Part shown: piece by piece, positions 27,606 through 35,154 of the stretch | Layout: each line of letters begins with the position of its first letter | How positions within the stretch are numbered: position 1 is the first letter of the stretch | DNA from: Bradyrhizobium diversitatis | GTDB taxonomy: Bacteria > Pseudomonadota > Alphaproteobacteria > Rhizobiales > Xanthobacteraceae | Length of the DNA stretch: 64,000 nt | Direction: 5' to 3' | NCBI RefSeq assembly: GCF_016031635.1 | Contig: NZ_JACEGD010000001.1 | Coordinates: 62,001 to 126,000, forward strand | Position numbers and translations under genes: made by a program | The notes under the pieces: model-generated | Databases searched by the model: none | What the model saw: only the letters and a program-made list of their open reading frames with translations | What the model was told of the DNA's origin: nothing

Positions 27606-28433
27606 TTAGCTACGATCAAACCTGATCGGGACGGAAATCGTCAGCGTGTCTCCGCCGTGACCGCCAGGAGGCGCCGGCACCGGACTTGCGCGTCGCGCGA
27701 GGGCGACAGCCTCGCTGTCGAGAGCGCTGTCACCTGACGAGCGCAAAAGACGCGCCGACACGACACGGCCGCCCCGGTCGATCGTGAATATGACCGATGC
27801 AACCCCCTGGCCGGCGCCCGGGGGATAGCGCTTGTGTCGATTGAGATGCGCGGCAAGGGCGCTTTGCCAGCTTGCGGCAGATGCAGCCGGGGCGCGCGCT
27901 GCGCTAGGCGCCGGGGCGGCGAAGCTGTCCGCACGCTGTTGCGTCCTGACGCTGGGTGCAGTCGTCTGCGGGGCGGCGCGTTTCGACGCTGGCCTCTTGG
28001 GCTGTGGTTCAGGTGGTTTCGGCGGTGTCAGCACGGCATCCGCACGCTCCGTCTCCGGCAGCTTGGGAATTTCGACTTCGAGATTCCGGGGGACGGACGG
28101 CTCGATGGGTGGGGGCGTCTCTTTAGCTTCTTCCGGCGGCTTCTCCTGCGGGGCAGGAATTGGATCAGGCGGGATTTCCGTCACCTGCGGTCCGGGAGCG
28201 ACGTCAGCCGTCGTCGGTTCCGGCGCCGCGGTGAGCGGCGCGAGCTCGATCATGATGGCCTCCGGCGGCCCGCCCGGCATCGCCGGCGGTGCCGGCCAGT
28301 TCATGCTGAGCCACACGCCCGCCGCATGCAGCACGACCACGGCAAGGCCTGCCGCAGTCCAGCGCAACGCCGAGGGCAGCGACACCTCGCCGCCGATCCT
28401 GCCGTCGGGGTCGCGCCAGTCGACCGCCGTCAT
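27606..28433 (-). CDS. tonB: TonB energy-transducing protein
   Basis: A 275-residue protein with one N-terminal membrane helix (about 25-46, ALRWTAAGLAVVVLHAAGVW), a long Pro/Glu-rich spacer (about 50-150, e.g. PPDPIPAPQEKPPEEAKETP) crossing the periplasm, and a C-terminal TonB domain containing HLNRHKRYPPGA and GVASVIFTIDRGGRVVSARL. It transmits proton-motive energy from ExbB/ExbD to receptors. Its start overlaps the exbD stop by 4 bp, last gene of the receptor-exbB-exbD-tonB operon. Confidence 0.92.
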   Translation of the reverse strand: MTAVDWRDPDGRIGGEVSLPSALRWTAAGLAVVVLHAAGVWLSMNWPAPPAMPGGPPEAIMIELAPLTAAPEPTTADVAPGPQVTEIPPDPIPAPQEKPPEEAKETPPPIEPSVPRNLEVEIPKLPETERADAVLTPPKPPEPQPKRPASKRAAPQTTAPSVRTQQRADSFAAPAPSAARAPAASAASWQSALAAHLNRHKRYPPGAGQGVASVIFTIDRGGRVVSARLLRSSGDSALDSEAVALARRASPVPAPPGGHGGDTLTISVPIRFDRS

Positions 28434-28891
28434 GGCTGCGTCGCGGCGCCCGGGACCGGGATCGTCGCCTGCCCGGTATCTTCGAGCCCGACCAGCGCGA
28501 TCTTGAGGTAACCCGCCTGCCGCAGCAGATTCATCACATTCATCAGCTCGCGATAGGCGACGACGCCATCGGCACGCAGGAACACGCGCTGCTCGCGGTC
28601 ACGGCCGGTATGTTGATCCAGAATTGCCTGCAAGGCGCTGCGCGGCACGTCGTCGTTGCCGAGCGCCAGGCTCAGATCCTGCTTGACGGTGAGGAACAGC
28701 GGCTTGTCCGGGCGCGGCTGGGGCTGCGCATTGGACACCGGCAGATCGACTGCGACATCGACCGTCGACAGCGGTGCAGCCACCATGAAGATGATGAGCA
28801 GCACCAGGATCACATCGATGAAGGGCGTAACGTTGATCTCGCTCAGTTCATCAATGCCGCCGTCCTGCGGGTCCTTCAGTGATACGGCCAT
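28430..28891 (-). CDS. exbD: ExbD biopolymer transport protein
   Basis: A 153-residue protein with one N-terminal helix. INVTPFIDVILVLLIIFMVA contains the conserved membrane Asp needed for proton use. The remainder is periplasmic. It starts 6 bp after exbB and overlaps tonB, so all are translated together. Together with ExbB it forms the motor for TonB. Confidence 0.93.
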   Translation of the reverse strand: MAVSLKDPQDGGIDELSEINVTPFIDVILVLLIIFMVAAPLSTVDVAVDLPVSNAQPQPRPDKPLFLTVKQDLSLALGNDDVPRSALQAILDQHTGRDREQRVFLRADGVVAYRELMNVMNLLRQAGYLKIALVGLEDTGQATIPVPGAATQP

Positions 28892-28897
28892 GGCAGC

Positions 28898-29647
28898 TCA
28901 CTCCGCAGCGGCGCGGCCGCGCTCCAGCGCCACCACCGATGAGAGCAGCCCGCGGTCCTGCCGCTCCAGATCGCGCGAGATGTGCTGAATGATCTCGCCG
29001 GACGCATCCGACAACAGTGCCCGATAGCTGGCGAGCGCGCGAGCGAACACGTTGTAGATGACGACGGCCGGAATGGCCGCCACCAGTCCGAGTGCGGTCG
29101 CCAGCAGCGCCTCGGCAATGCCCGGCGCGACCACCGCAAGGTTGGTGGTCTTGGACTGCGAGATGCCGATGAACGAGTTCATGATGCCCCACACGGTGCC
29201 GAACAGGCCGACGAAGGGAGCAGTCGCTCCGATCGTCGCCAGCAATCCGGTGCCGCGGGCGATGTCGCGGCCGGCCCTGGCCTCGATGCGCGAAAGCGCA
29301 ATCGCAAGTCGTTCCTTGATGCCGTCGGCCGACAGGTTCGCCGAGCGACGGCATTCGCGCTCGGCGGCTTCCATCAGATCGGCGATGACGCCCTTGCCGG
29401 TCCAGCCGGCCTCGATCTCCTCGCGCGCCGCTTCCAGATTTCCGGCGCGGACGAGTTTGCGCACGCAACTGCGTGCCCGCCGCCGGGCGGCCATCAATTC
29501 CAGGCCCTTGGCAAGCCAGACCGTCCAGGTCACCAGCGAGGCGAAAGCCAGCCCAATCATCACCGCCTTCACGACGATGTCGGCCTGCATGAACATTCCC
29601 CACGGCGACAAGTCGTGGGGCAGCGTGGCCGCAGCATCACCCAACAT
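28898..29647 (-). CDS. exbB: ExbB biopolymer transport protein
   Basis: A 249-residue MotA/TolQ/ExbB proton-channel protein with three helices: one near 23-45 (VKAVMIGLAFASLVTWTVWL), then the pair near 130-190 including GLLATIGATAPFVGLFGTVW and ALGLVAAIPAVVIYNVFARA. The conserved Thr/Pro/Gly pattern (IGATAPFVGLFGTVWGIM) is intact. About 100 bp separate it from the receptor gene upstream, within one operon. Confidence 0.93.
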   Translation of the reverse strand: MLGDAAATLPHDLSPWGMFMQADIVVKAVMIGLAFASLVTWTVWLAKGLELMAARRRARSCVRKLVRAGNLEAAREEIEAGWTGKGVIADLMEAAERECRRSANLSADGIKERLAIALSRIEARAGRDIARGTGLLATIGATAPFVGLFGTVWGIMNSFIGISQSKTTNLAVVAPGIAEALLATALGLVAAIPAVVIYNVFARALASYRALLSDASGEIIQHISRDLERQDRGLLSSVVALERGRAAAE

Positions 29648-29749
29648 AACCCAAGTCCTTCCTCATCGCGCGAGCGATGTCCGCAGTGGCAATGACTGCC
29701 GGACATCGCTCGACCGGTCTTCGATCGTTTAACGGCAGATCCGAGCCGC

Positions 29750-31861
29750 TCAGAATTTCACGGAGGAGAACACCCGGATATTGCGCCCCGGCTGCAGAAC
29801 CTCGTCCTTCTTGTACGATTGGTGGAAGCGGATGTCGTCGTCGAGCAGGTTCTCGCCCTTCAGGCCCAGGCTCACTTCCATCGGCAGGGATCCCGTCGGC
29901 ACTGTGGTCGTGTAGCTCAGCTCCGCGTTGAGCAGATTGTATCCCGGGGTCGGCGTCTCGAACGCTCCGAGATTGTGTTGCGCGAAGGCATGCAGCAGAT
30001 TGATCCGCGCGGTCCAGTTCGGATCCCGATAGAAGATTCCGCCGCCCAGCCGGTGAGGCGGGATCTTGGGAACGAAGCTGCCATCGGCGAACGTGGCGCG
30101 GACGAAGTCGTACTGTGCCTCGACGCCCCATACGCCGTTCCAGACCTTGGCGACGTCATGCTCGACCTGAAGCTCGCCGCCCACGAACTTGGCGTCGCGC
30201 TGCGAGTAGATGATCTGGTCGAACGTCGCGCCGGGCGTGCCGCAGGAGGCGAAGTCGTCGCCGCACCTGACGCCGGTGAAGTTCTTGAAGATGAAGTTGT
30301 CGAACTTCGTGTAGAAAACCGACGCATCGAACCTTGTGTCGCCGCGGCCGCGCTTCAGTCCGAGCTCGAGAGAATTGGCTTTCTCGAGCGTCATGGTGGG
30401 GTCGCCGATCTCGAACGTCCGCGGCGTATCGTGCGGTCCCTTGTAGAACAACTCGATCGGATCGGGAGCACGCTCGACATGCTGTCCCGTAACCCGGGCG
30501 ACCATCTCATAGGGGAGGTCGTACAACAGTCCGGCGCTGGCGCTGACCGGCACGAAATTGCGGCTGACCGGGAACGTCGTCGGATCGTTGGGCGGCGGCA
30601 GAAACGAGGCCGGGAAGCGCGCGCCGGTGCCGTTGATGTCCGTGCGCTCGGCGCGGACGGCGCCTTGGGCGCGGAGCGCGGATGTGACCTGCAGTTCCTC
30701 GAACACGAAGGCCGCGACGTTCTGCGCGCGGGCAGGGGCCAGCAGCTGTTCTTCCGCGCCTCCGACCGACAGGTCGCGCCGGCCCCATTGCAGGCCGACG
30801 GCGCCTCTGAGTTCGCCCAGTGCGGTGTTGACGGGCAGATGCGAGACTTCCGCACGCGACTCGAATTCCCGGTTCCTGAACGTCGAGCCGACTTCGGCTG
30901 CGGCGCCCAGCCCGTCGATTTCCAGATGCTTGTAGGCGGTATAGCCCAGCCAATACTTAATCGTGTCGATTCCCCCTTCGCGAAGCCGCCACTCGCCGCG
31001 GCTGCTCCACTTCGATTGGCGGAGGTCGATATGGTTCTTCACCCGGGCGGACTCGATACCCGGAATGAAATAGGTCATCGCCATGCTCTGGTAGGACAGT
31101 CCGACGAAGCCATCCTTGAAAATGTAGGAACCGCCGACGCTTTGCCCCTGGGAAGAGTAGCTCGAGTTTTCCTGAACTCCGCCCGGAATGCGGTAGTCGC
31201 CGGCGCTTCGTTTGAACGCATCGAGGTGGAGCGCGAAGTTTCCGCCGCCCGCGTCGAGCAAGACGGCTCCATCCTTGCCGTTGCTGACGCTGTTCAGGCC
31301 GCCCCGCGCCTGAAACGCGATGCCGTTTGCCGGGACAAAGGTCGGAATACGCCCATTGTTGGCGCTCACGACCCCGCCGATGGCCTGCGAGCCATAGCGC
31401 AGAGTACCGGGTCCGCGAATGACCTCGATCTGGCCGCTCATGAGCGGATCGATCGTCACCGCATGGTCCTCGCCCAGGTTCGCCATGTCGCCGGAGCCGA
31501 TGCCGTCTTCCTGCGTGCGGACGCGGAAGCCGCCGAGACCGCGGATCACCGGACGACTTGCGACCGGGGAGAACGATGTCGATGAAACGCCGGGTGTCGT
31601 GCTCAGGGTGTCGCCGAGAGACGCTGCCCCGCGGCTCAGGGCCTGCTGAGGGGTGACCACCGACACCGAGCTGAACGACGGCGCCACCGGTATCGATTGA
31701 GAGGTGGCCCACCAGGGGACATTGTCGGCGGTCGTCTGGCCCGATTGGGCGATCGGGCTGGGCGACGTGACCACGATCTCGTCGAGTTGGACCGTCTGGG
31801 CATGCACACCCGCCGACGAGGCAAGCGCACTCACCCCCAGAGCCCATCGATACAACCGCAT
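29750..31861 (-). CDS. znuD: TonB-dependent receptor, ZnuD-like
   Basis: A 703-residue outer-membrane receptor with signal peptide (MRLYRWALGVSALASSAGVHA) and TonB box region VQLDEIVVTSPS. The plug contains VIRGLGGFRVRTQEDGIGSG, then NLGEDHAVTIDPLMSGQIEV and IRGPGTLRYGSQAIGGVV, an arrangement characteristic of ZnuD zinc receptors (DHAV...P...S..IEV.RGP..LRYGS.AIGGVV). The C-terminus NLLDDDIRFHQSYKKDEVLQ, PGRNIR and final Phe also fits ZnuD. It probably takes up free zinc or zinc complexes. It leads the operon with exbB-exbD-tonB, so it has a dedicated energising complex. Two inverted repeats upstream are candidate operators distinct from the Zur boxes. Confidence 0.87.
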   Translation of the reverse strand: MRLYRWALGVSALASSAGVHAQTVQLDEIVVTSPSPIAQSGQTTADNVPWWATSQSIPVAPSFSSVSVVTPQQALSRGAASLGDTLSTTPGVSSTSFSPVASRPVIRGLGGFRVRTQEDGIGSGDMANLGEDHAVTIDPLMSGQIEVIRGPGTLRYGSQAIGGVVSANNGRIPTFVPANGIAFQARGGLNSVSNGKDGAVLLDAGGGNFALHLDAFKRSAGDYRIPGGVQENSSYSSQGQSVGGSYIFKDGFVGLSYQSMAMTYFIPGIESARVKNHIDLRQSKWSSRGEWRLREGGIDTIKYWLGYTAYKHLEIDGLGAAAEVGSTFRNREFESRAEVSHLPVNTALGELRGAVGLQWGRRDLSVGGAEEQLLAPARAQNVAAFVFEELQVTSALRAQGAVRAERTDINGTGARFPASFLPPPNDPTTFPVSRNFVPVSASAGLLYDLPYEMVARVTGQHVERAPDPIELFYKGPHDTPRTFEIGDPTMTLEKANSLELGLKRGRGDTRFDASVFYTKFDNFIFKNFTGVRCGDDFASCGTPGATFDQIIYSQRDAKFVGGELQVEHDVAKVWNGVWGVEAQYDFVRATFADGSFVPKIPPHRLGGGIFYRDPNWTARINLLHAFAQHNLGAFETPTPGYNLLNAELSYTTTVPTGSLPMEVSLGLKGENLLDDDIRFHQSYKKDEVLQPGRNIRVFSSVKF

Positions 31862-31876
31862 GCCAGCCGCCTCTTA

Positions 31877-31947
31877 TTGCGAGGTATTCGCAACAACGGA
31901 ATTGCATGCCTGTTCCTGGATGTCAACTTATTGCAACTAAGTCGCAT
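31877..31947 (-). promoter_or_regulatory. Tandem inverted repeats upstream of the znuD-like operon
   Basis: TTGCGA-GGTAT-TCGCAA (31877-31893) is a perfect 6-bp inverted repeat; TTGCAA-CTAAG-TCGCAT (31931-31947) is an imperfect second copy. Both are preceded by TTA and share the 5-base spacer; centres are 54 bp apart. The form resembles Fur-family sites of the TTGCGAAT-type, not the Zur box found elsewhere in the island. A TTGACA on the minus strand overlaps this region (31924-31919). Confidence 0.5.
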
Positions 31948-32075
31948 AAGCAGAAGTGACCTCTGGATGCAGCCTGATAGGGAATGTGGAAACTGCGGGA
32001 ACTGCGGGAAATGGGGTAGGAAGGTCACGTGCTCGTCGCAGGCAAGCTGTGCCGGCGCCACCGGACAGGGCGCTG

Positions 32076-32405
32076 ATGAAATCAAAGCTGAATGAAGAGT
32101 TTGAGCGGCTGTGCCGTGAGAAAGGCTTGCGCTTGACCGGGCCGCGCCGCGTCATTCTCGATGTGCTGGCGACGGCATCCGATCACCCGGATGCGATCGA
32201 CGTGCACAGGCGCGCGATGTCGATCGATCCGAGCATCGCCATTGCGACCGTTTATCGCACCGTGCGACTGCTCCAGGATTCGGGGATTCTGGAAAGAGAC
32301 GTCCCGGCCGGTCTTGTAGATTGCGCCGCTACGCCCGCTGACGGCGCCGAGCCCCGAGAGCGCCGCCGCGAAGCCTGCGAACGGGCGAGGGCGAACGCGT
32401 CCTGA
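32076..32405 (+). pseudogene. Fur-family regulator, truncated after the DNA-binding domain
   Basis: From ATG 32076 the first about 75 residues are a good Fur winged helix: RLTGPRRVILDVLATASDHP, then DAIDVHRRAMSIDPSIAIAT and VYRTVRLLQDSGILERDV. The usual C-terminal dimerisation and metal-binding domain (HHDH, CxxC) is missing; after LVDCAAT the frame runs into an Ala/Arg/Glu-rich tail and stops at 109 residues, against 135-165 for the family. Either a pseudogene or a monomeric DNA-binding fragment. It is divergent from the znuD-like operon, whose promoter carries Fur-like repeats, so it was probably that operon's regulator. Confidence 0.75.
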
Positions 32406-32423
32406 AGCGGGATTGCGGCCGGC

Positions 32424-32464
32424 ACCGAACTATGTTCGGTTACAGTCAGGACTGTCACCGAACA
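32424..32464 (+). promoter_or_regulatory. Nested inverted repeats upstream of the His-rich gene
   Basis: ACCGAAC-TAT-GTTCGGT (32424-32440) is a perfect 7-bp inverted repeat. It overlaps a larger one, TGTTCGGTTACAGTC (32433-32447) paired with GACTGTCACCGAACA (32450-32464), 14 of 15 positions complementary with a 2-base centre. The two structures share the middle arm, so in RNA they are mutually exclusive. It lies 49 bases before ATG 32513; either a regulator-binding palindrome, an attenuator-like leader or the terminator of the truncated fur gene. Confidence 0.55.
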
Positions 32465-32512
32465 CCGTCGCGCATGCTGGCGAACACCATTGACACAAGG
32501 AAAGGACGTCGA

Positions 32513-32872
32513 ATGACCACTTGCAATCTTCCGCATCATGCCAATCACGATCACACGCACGGACCGCAATGCGGCCACGTCGCGATTCGGCATGGCGACC
32601 ATGTGGACTATCTCCATGATGGTCATCTTCACCATCCGCACGCCGATCACGTCGACGAACATCGCATTGAGGTCAACGACAAGAACCCGGATCGTTGCAC
32701 GCCCGGCCATCGCTGCTCCGGGCATGACGCCGCTCACGTTCACGGCCCCGGCTGCGGCCACGAAGCGGTCCCGCACGGCGATCACGTCGACTATCTCGTC
32801 GATGGCCATTTGCATCATCCTCACGACGGTCACTGCGATGATCATGGCGCCGTTGAGGTCGTTCGAAACTAG
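32513..32872 (+). CDS. Histidine-rich metal-binding protein with two internal repeats
   Basis: A 119-residue soluble protein, ATG 32513 with AAAGGA upstream. His makes up about a quarter of the residues. Two repeats align: CGHVAIRHGDHVDYLHDGHL followed by HHPHADHVDEH, and CGHEAVPHGDHVDYLVDGHL followed by HHPHDGHCDDH. Each holds one Cys, several His-x-His pairs and Asp residues, suggesting binding of several Zn or Ni ions per repeat. No signal peptide, so cytoplasmic: likely a zinc store or buffer for the neighbouring COG0523 chaperones and Zur. The product is not one I can name; related His-rich domains occur beside cation-diffusion transporters. Confidence 0.8.
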   Translation: MTTCNLPHHANHDHTHGPQCGHVAIRHGDHVDYLHDGHLHHPHADHVDEHRIEVNDKNPDRCTPGHRCSGHDAAHVHGPGCGHEAVPHGDHVDYLVDGHLHHPHDGHCDDHGAVEVVRN

Positions 32873-32893
32873 GACATGACTGCATTGGCCTCA

Positions 32894-32929
32894 AAACGGG
32901 AAGGGCGATGAAACCGCGCTTCCCCGTTT
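32894..32929. terminator. Bidirectional terminator between convergent genes
   Basis: AAACGGGAAG pairs with CTTCCCCGTTT (one bulge) around a 15-base loop, followed by TTGGGTTT on the plus strand. It lies between the ends of the His-rich gene (+) and the small-protein gene (-). Confidence 0.6.
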
Positions 32930-32976
32930 GGGTTTCGTGAACGCTCGGACCATCGCGAAAGTCGAGCGCAACGACC

Positions 32977-33156
32977 CTAAATCTCGGTGTAGTCTAGATT
33001 GGTGTGTTCTCCAGACCAGATCTTGTCCGCGTCGTAGACCCGCTCGCGCCGTCTGGACCTGAAGTTTACGCCGAGAACGACGACGCCGGCGTTCACGGCC
33101 TCGCAAACGCGTTTGTCAGGACCGCTGCGATCTTCCGCGATTTGAGGCTTGGTCAT
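32977..33156 (-). CDS. Small protein, divergent from zur, unknown function
   Basis: A 59-residue protein starting at ATG 33156 with TGGAG five bases upstream. It begins MTKPQIAEDRSGPDKRVCEA and ends SGEHTNLDYTEI, with a central hydrophobic strand-like stretch AGVVVLGVNF and a basic RSRRRERVYDADKIW segment; one Cys, no signal peptide or membrane helix. I do not recognise the family. Its promoter region contains the paired Zur-like half-boxes shared with the zur gene, so it is probably made under zinc starvation. The good ribosome-binding site and operator position argue that it is real. Confidence 0.65.
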   Translation of the reverse strand: MTKPQIAEDRSGPDKRVCEAVNAGVVVLGVNFRSRRRERVYDADKIWSGEHTNLDYTEI

Positions 33157-33169
33157 TGACACTCCAGGG

Positions 33170-33206
33170 TGTAATATTATAACAAACGTCCCGTTATAAT
33201 GTTACA
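33170..33206. promoter_or_regulatory. Paired Zur-like sites between zur and the small-protein gene
   Basis: TGTAATATTATAAC (33170-33183) and GTTATAATGTTACA (33193-33206) are inverted copies matching at 13 of 14 positions around a 9-base spacer. Each arm equals the first 14 bases of the Zur box with one or two changes, so the site is two opposed, incomplete boxes rather than a single palindrome. Location between divergent genes implies autoregulation of zur. Confidence 0.7.
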
Positions 33207-33232
33207 TTGCCTGTCGTCAAGGCGAGATTTGA

Positions 33233-33739
33233 ATGGCTCGTGATCCAAAGCAGAATCCCAGGGGCGGCCACGCAGATTTACATGCTCATGCGATCGACGC
33301 CGATGCCGTGCAGGGACGCGCGCGCGCTTATGCGGCATCGAAGGGAATCCCGTTCACCCAAATGCGTCAGCGCGTGCTGGCCTTGCTTGCCGCGTCCGGA
33401 AAACCCATGGCCGCCTACGAGATCGCCGAGAAGCTGAGCGATGCACGCAGGGTGCAGGCGGTTCAGGTCTACCGCGCGCTCGAATTCCTCCAAGAGGCTG
33501 GATGTGTCCATCGGCTGGCATCTCAGTCGTCATATTTTGCTTGCGATCACCAGCATGGGAGCGGCGAGACCGTGGTGTTCATGGTCTGCAGCCAATGCGG
33601 CGCGGTTCAGGAAGCGGCCTCGAATCTGGTCGCACGCGGCTTGCTCGGCGTGGCGAAGACGTCAGGTTTCAAGCCATTACATCCCATCGTCGAATTGGAG
33701 GGGGAGTGCGCGAGCTGCAATAGCCAGCCCGCACGTTAG
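33233..33739 (+). CDS. zur: Zinc uptake regulator Zur (Fur family)
   Basis: A 168-residue Fur-family repressor. Winged helix at about 40-100 (PFTQMRQRVLALLAASGKPM and QVYRALEFLQEAGCVHRL), then the metal and dimer domain with ACDHQHG (regulatory-site ligands) and the structural Zn site formed by CSQCG and CASC near the C-terminus. The SSYFACDHQH pattern and NLVARGLLGVAKTSGF match Zur rather than Fur, Mur or Irr. With zinc bound it represses; Zur boxes precede four units in this island including its own promoter. The N-terminus is extended by about 20 residues with HADLHAHAIDAD, a His/Asp patch of unknown role. Confidence 0.9.
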   Translation: MARDPKQNPRGGHADLHAHAIDADAVQGRARAYAASKGIPFTQMRQRVLALLAASGKPMAAYEIAEKLSDARRVQAVQVYRALEFLQEAGCVHRLASQSSYFACDHQHGSGETVVFMVCSQCGAVQEAASNLVARGLLGVAKTSGFKPLHPIVELEGECASCNSQPAR

Positions 33740-33825
33740 ACGTGGACCAATTAACGCGCTTGTAGCGGATAGCTGCAACGCCCCGGGCCTCTTGGCGCGT
33801 CGGCTTGAGAGGGGCAGTGATAGCC

Positions 33826-34167
33826 ATGGGAGGTCAGTGTCTCGTGTCTCAGACCTTAAACAGAGACATTGATCCGGAAAAAGCCGACGAGAGATCAATT
33901 GCCCCACAAGCTCAGCTGGCGGCATCAGGCTGGGTCGTCGTCGTGACGATCACTGTCGATACGAAAACGGACGCTGTTTTCTTCGCCGTGGCCGCACAGT
34001 CAGCAGACGAGGCCGAGAAGGCAATACTTCGCTATCCAGGCATATTGCCCAGCGATGCTCGATCCGCTTTACGTCAGCTTTCTTCATCGGAAATATCCCA
34101 TCTGAAGTTGAAGCCTGGAGGCACACGGCCTTATGACCGGCGAACTGGCTCGCCGGAATCATCCTAG
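33826..34167 (+). CDS. Small hypothetical protein
   Basis: About 113 residues if translated from ATG 33826 (an upstream GTG-type start at 33805 is possible). The middle, SGWVVVVTITVDTKTDAVFF, then AVAAQSADEAEKAILRYPGI, looks like a compact alpha/beta domain of the kind seen in small DUF proteins; no Cys cluster or membrane helix. It sits between zur and mepA, ending convergently 22 bp from the mepA stop. Codon pattern is consistent with a real gene, but the family is not recognised. Confidence 0.5.
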   Translation: MGGQCLVSQTLNRDIDPEKADERSIAPQAQLAASGWVVVVTITVDTKTDAVFFAVAAQSADEAEKAILRYPGILPSDARSALRQLSSSEISHLKLKPGGTRPYDRRTGSPESS

Positions 34168-34189
34168 GCGTACACTTCGCTCGCCTGCT

Positions 34190-35122
34190 CTAGGGAGCAA
34201 CGAGGATCTGCCGGCAAGCAGCCGGGAGTTCAGCGAGCGTCCGCCCCCGTCGAGGCTTCACCAAGGCTGTTGGGAGCTTTGGACGCAGTACCGGCTCGCT
34301 GAACCAGTAGGTGAGATCGCCCGCGCTGCAGCCTTCATTATCTGATGGCGGCGGTTGTGGCTGGCACTCGCTGTTGCCCGCCGGGCATTTGATCCGGATA
34401 TGGAAATGATAGTCGTGCCCGTACATCGGACGCACCTTGGAAAGCCAGCTTCGGTCGCCCTTGGCCTCGCGGCAGAGCGCCTTCTTGATCGCCGCGTTGA
34501 CGAAAATGCGCTCGACCGCGGGCTCCTGTGCTGCCGCGCGGACCACGAGCAAATGGCTCGGAGTCCAGGCTTTCGCATCAACGTCGAGACGATCCGGCCG
34601 CACCATCATGACCGCCGACATTTCCTCGCGCTCTTTGCGGGACAGTTCCCGGTCCGGCATCGGCGTTAGCCAGATATCGGCGTCGAGCCCAACCTGGTGA
34701 CTGGCGTGTCCGGTCAGCATGGGACCACCGCGCGGCTGCGAGAGATCGCCGACCAGCAATCCCGGCCAGCCGGCAACTGCGTGCACCGTGTCGGACAGTC
34801 GCTCCAACAGCGCGATCATGTCTGGATGTGCCCAATTGCGGTTGCGCGACAACCGCATGACCTGCCAGGTCCTGCCATTGATCGGAAGCGCCTGCGCGCC
34901 GGCAAGGCAACCCTTGGCATAGAAGCCGATAGAGCGAACGGCCAATGGCGCCGGCAACATCTTTCGCCCGAAAAGTTCCTTTGCGCCCAGATGAGGATCG
35001 TTGGGATTGGTCAGCGGCGGCAGCGGCTTGGAATCCAGCGTGCCCTTATCCTGAGCGTGTGCAGGATTTGTCCACAGGACGACAGCAGACAGCAGGATCA
35101 TCAAGAGGGCTCGACCGTTCAT
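34190..35122 (-). CDS. mepA: Penicillin-insensitive murein endopeptidase, MepA-like
   Basis: A 310-residue LAS-family zinc peptidase. ATG 35122 gives a signal peptide (MNGRALLMILLSAVVLWTNP, AHAQ). Zinc ligands are visible in GHASHQVGLDADIW (His, Asp) and YGHDYHFHIR (His). KGCLAGAQALPINGRTWQVM and SRNRNWAHPDMI are MepA-typical. It cleaves D-Ala-meso-DAP cross-links in the periplasm. It is the last gene of an operon with an ABC ATPase and two ABC-2 permeases, 32 bp after the preceding stop, in a unit probably controlled by the Zur box at 38893. A zinc enzyme induced by zinc starvation is unusual and suggests a duplicate or a role in envelope remodelling. Confidence 0.9.
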   Translation of the reverse strand: MNGRALLMILLSAVVLWTNPAHAQDKGTLDSKPLPPLTNPNDPHLGAKELFGRKMLPAPLAVRSIGFYAKGCLAGAQALPINGRTWQVMRLSRNRNWAHPDMIALLERLSDTVHAVAGWPGLLVGDLSQPRGGPMLTGHASHQVGLDADIWLTPMPDRELSRKEREEMSAVMMVRPDRLDVDAKAWTPSHLLVVRAAAQEPAVERIFVNAAIKKALCREAKGDRSWLSKVRPMYGHDYHFHIRIKCPAGNSECQPQPPPSDNEGCSAGDLTYWFSEPVLRPKLPTALVKPRRGRTLAELPAACRQILVAP

Positions 35123-35154
35123 CGATGGCGATATCCACCTAACTCTCGCTCCGC

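Noticed and set aside
29819..31585. 588-codon plus-strand frame opposite the ZnuD-like receptor
   Set aside because: Antisense shadow of a well-supported receptor; composition Arg/Glu-rich, no family signature.
31877..31947. Calling the repeats upstream of the ZnuD-like operon Zur boxes
   Set aside because: TTGCGA-N5-TCGCAA shares no core with TGTAATGTTATAACATTACA; listed as a separate operator type.
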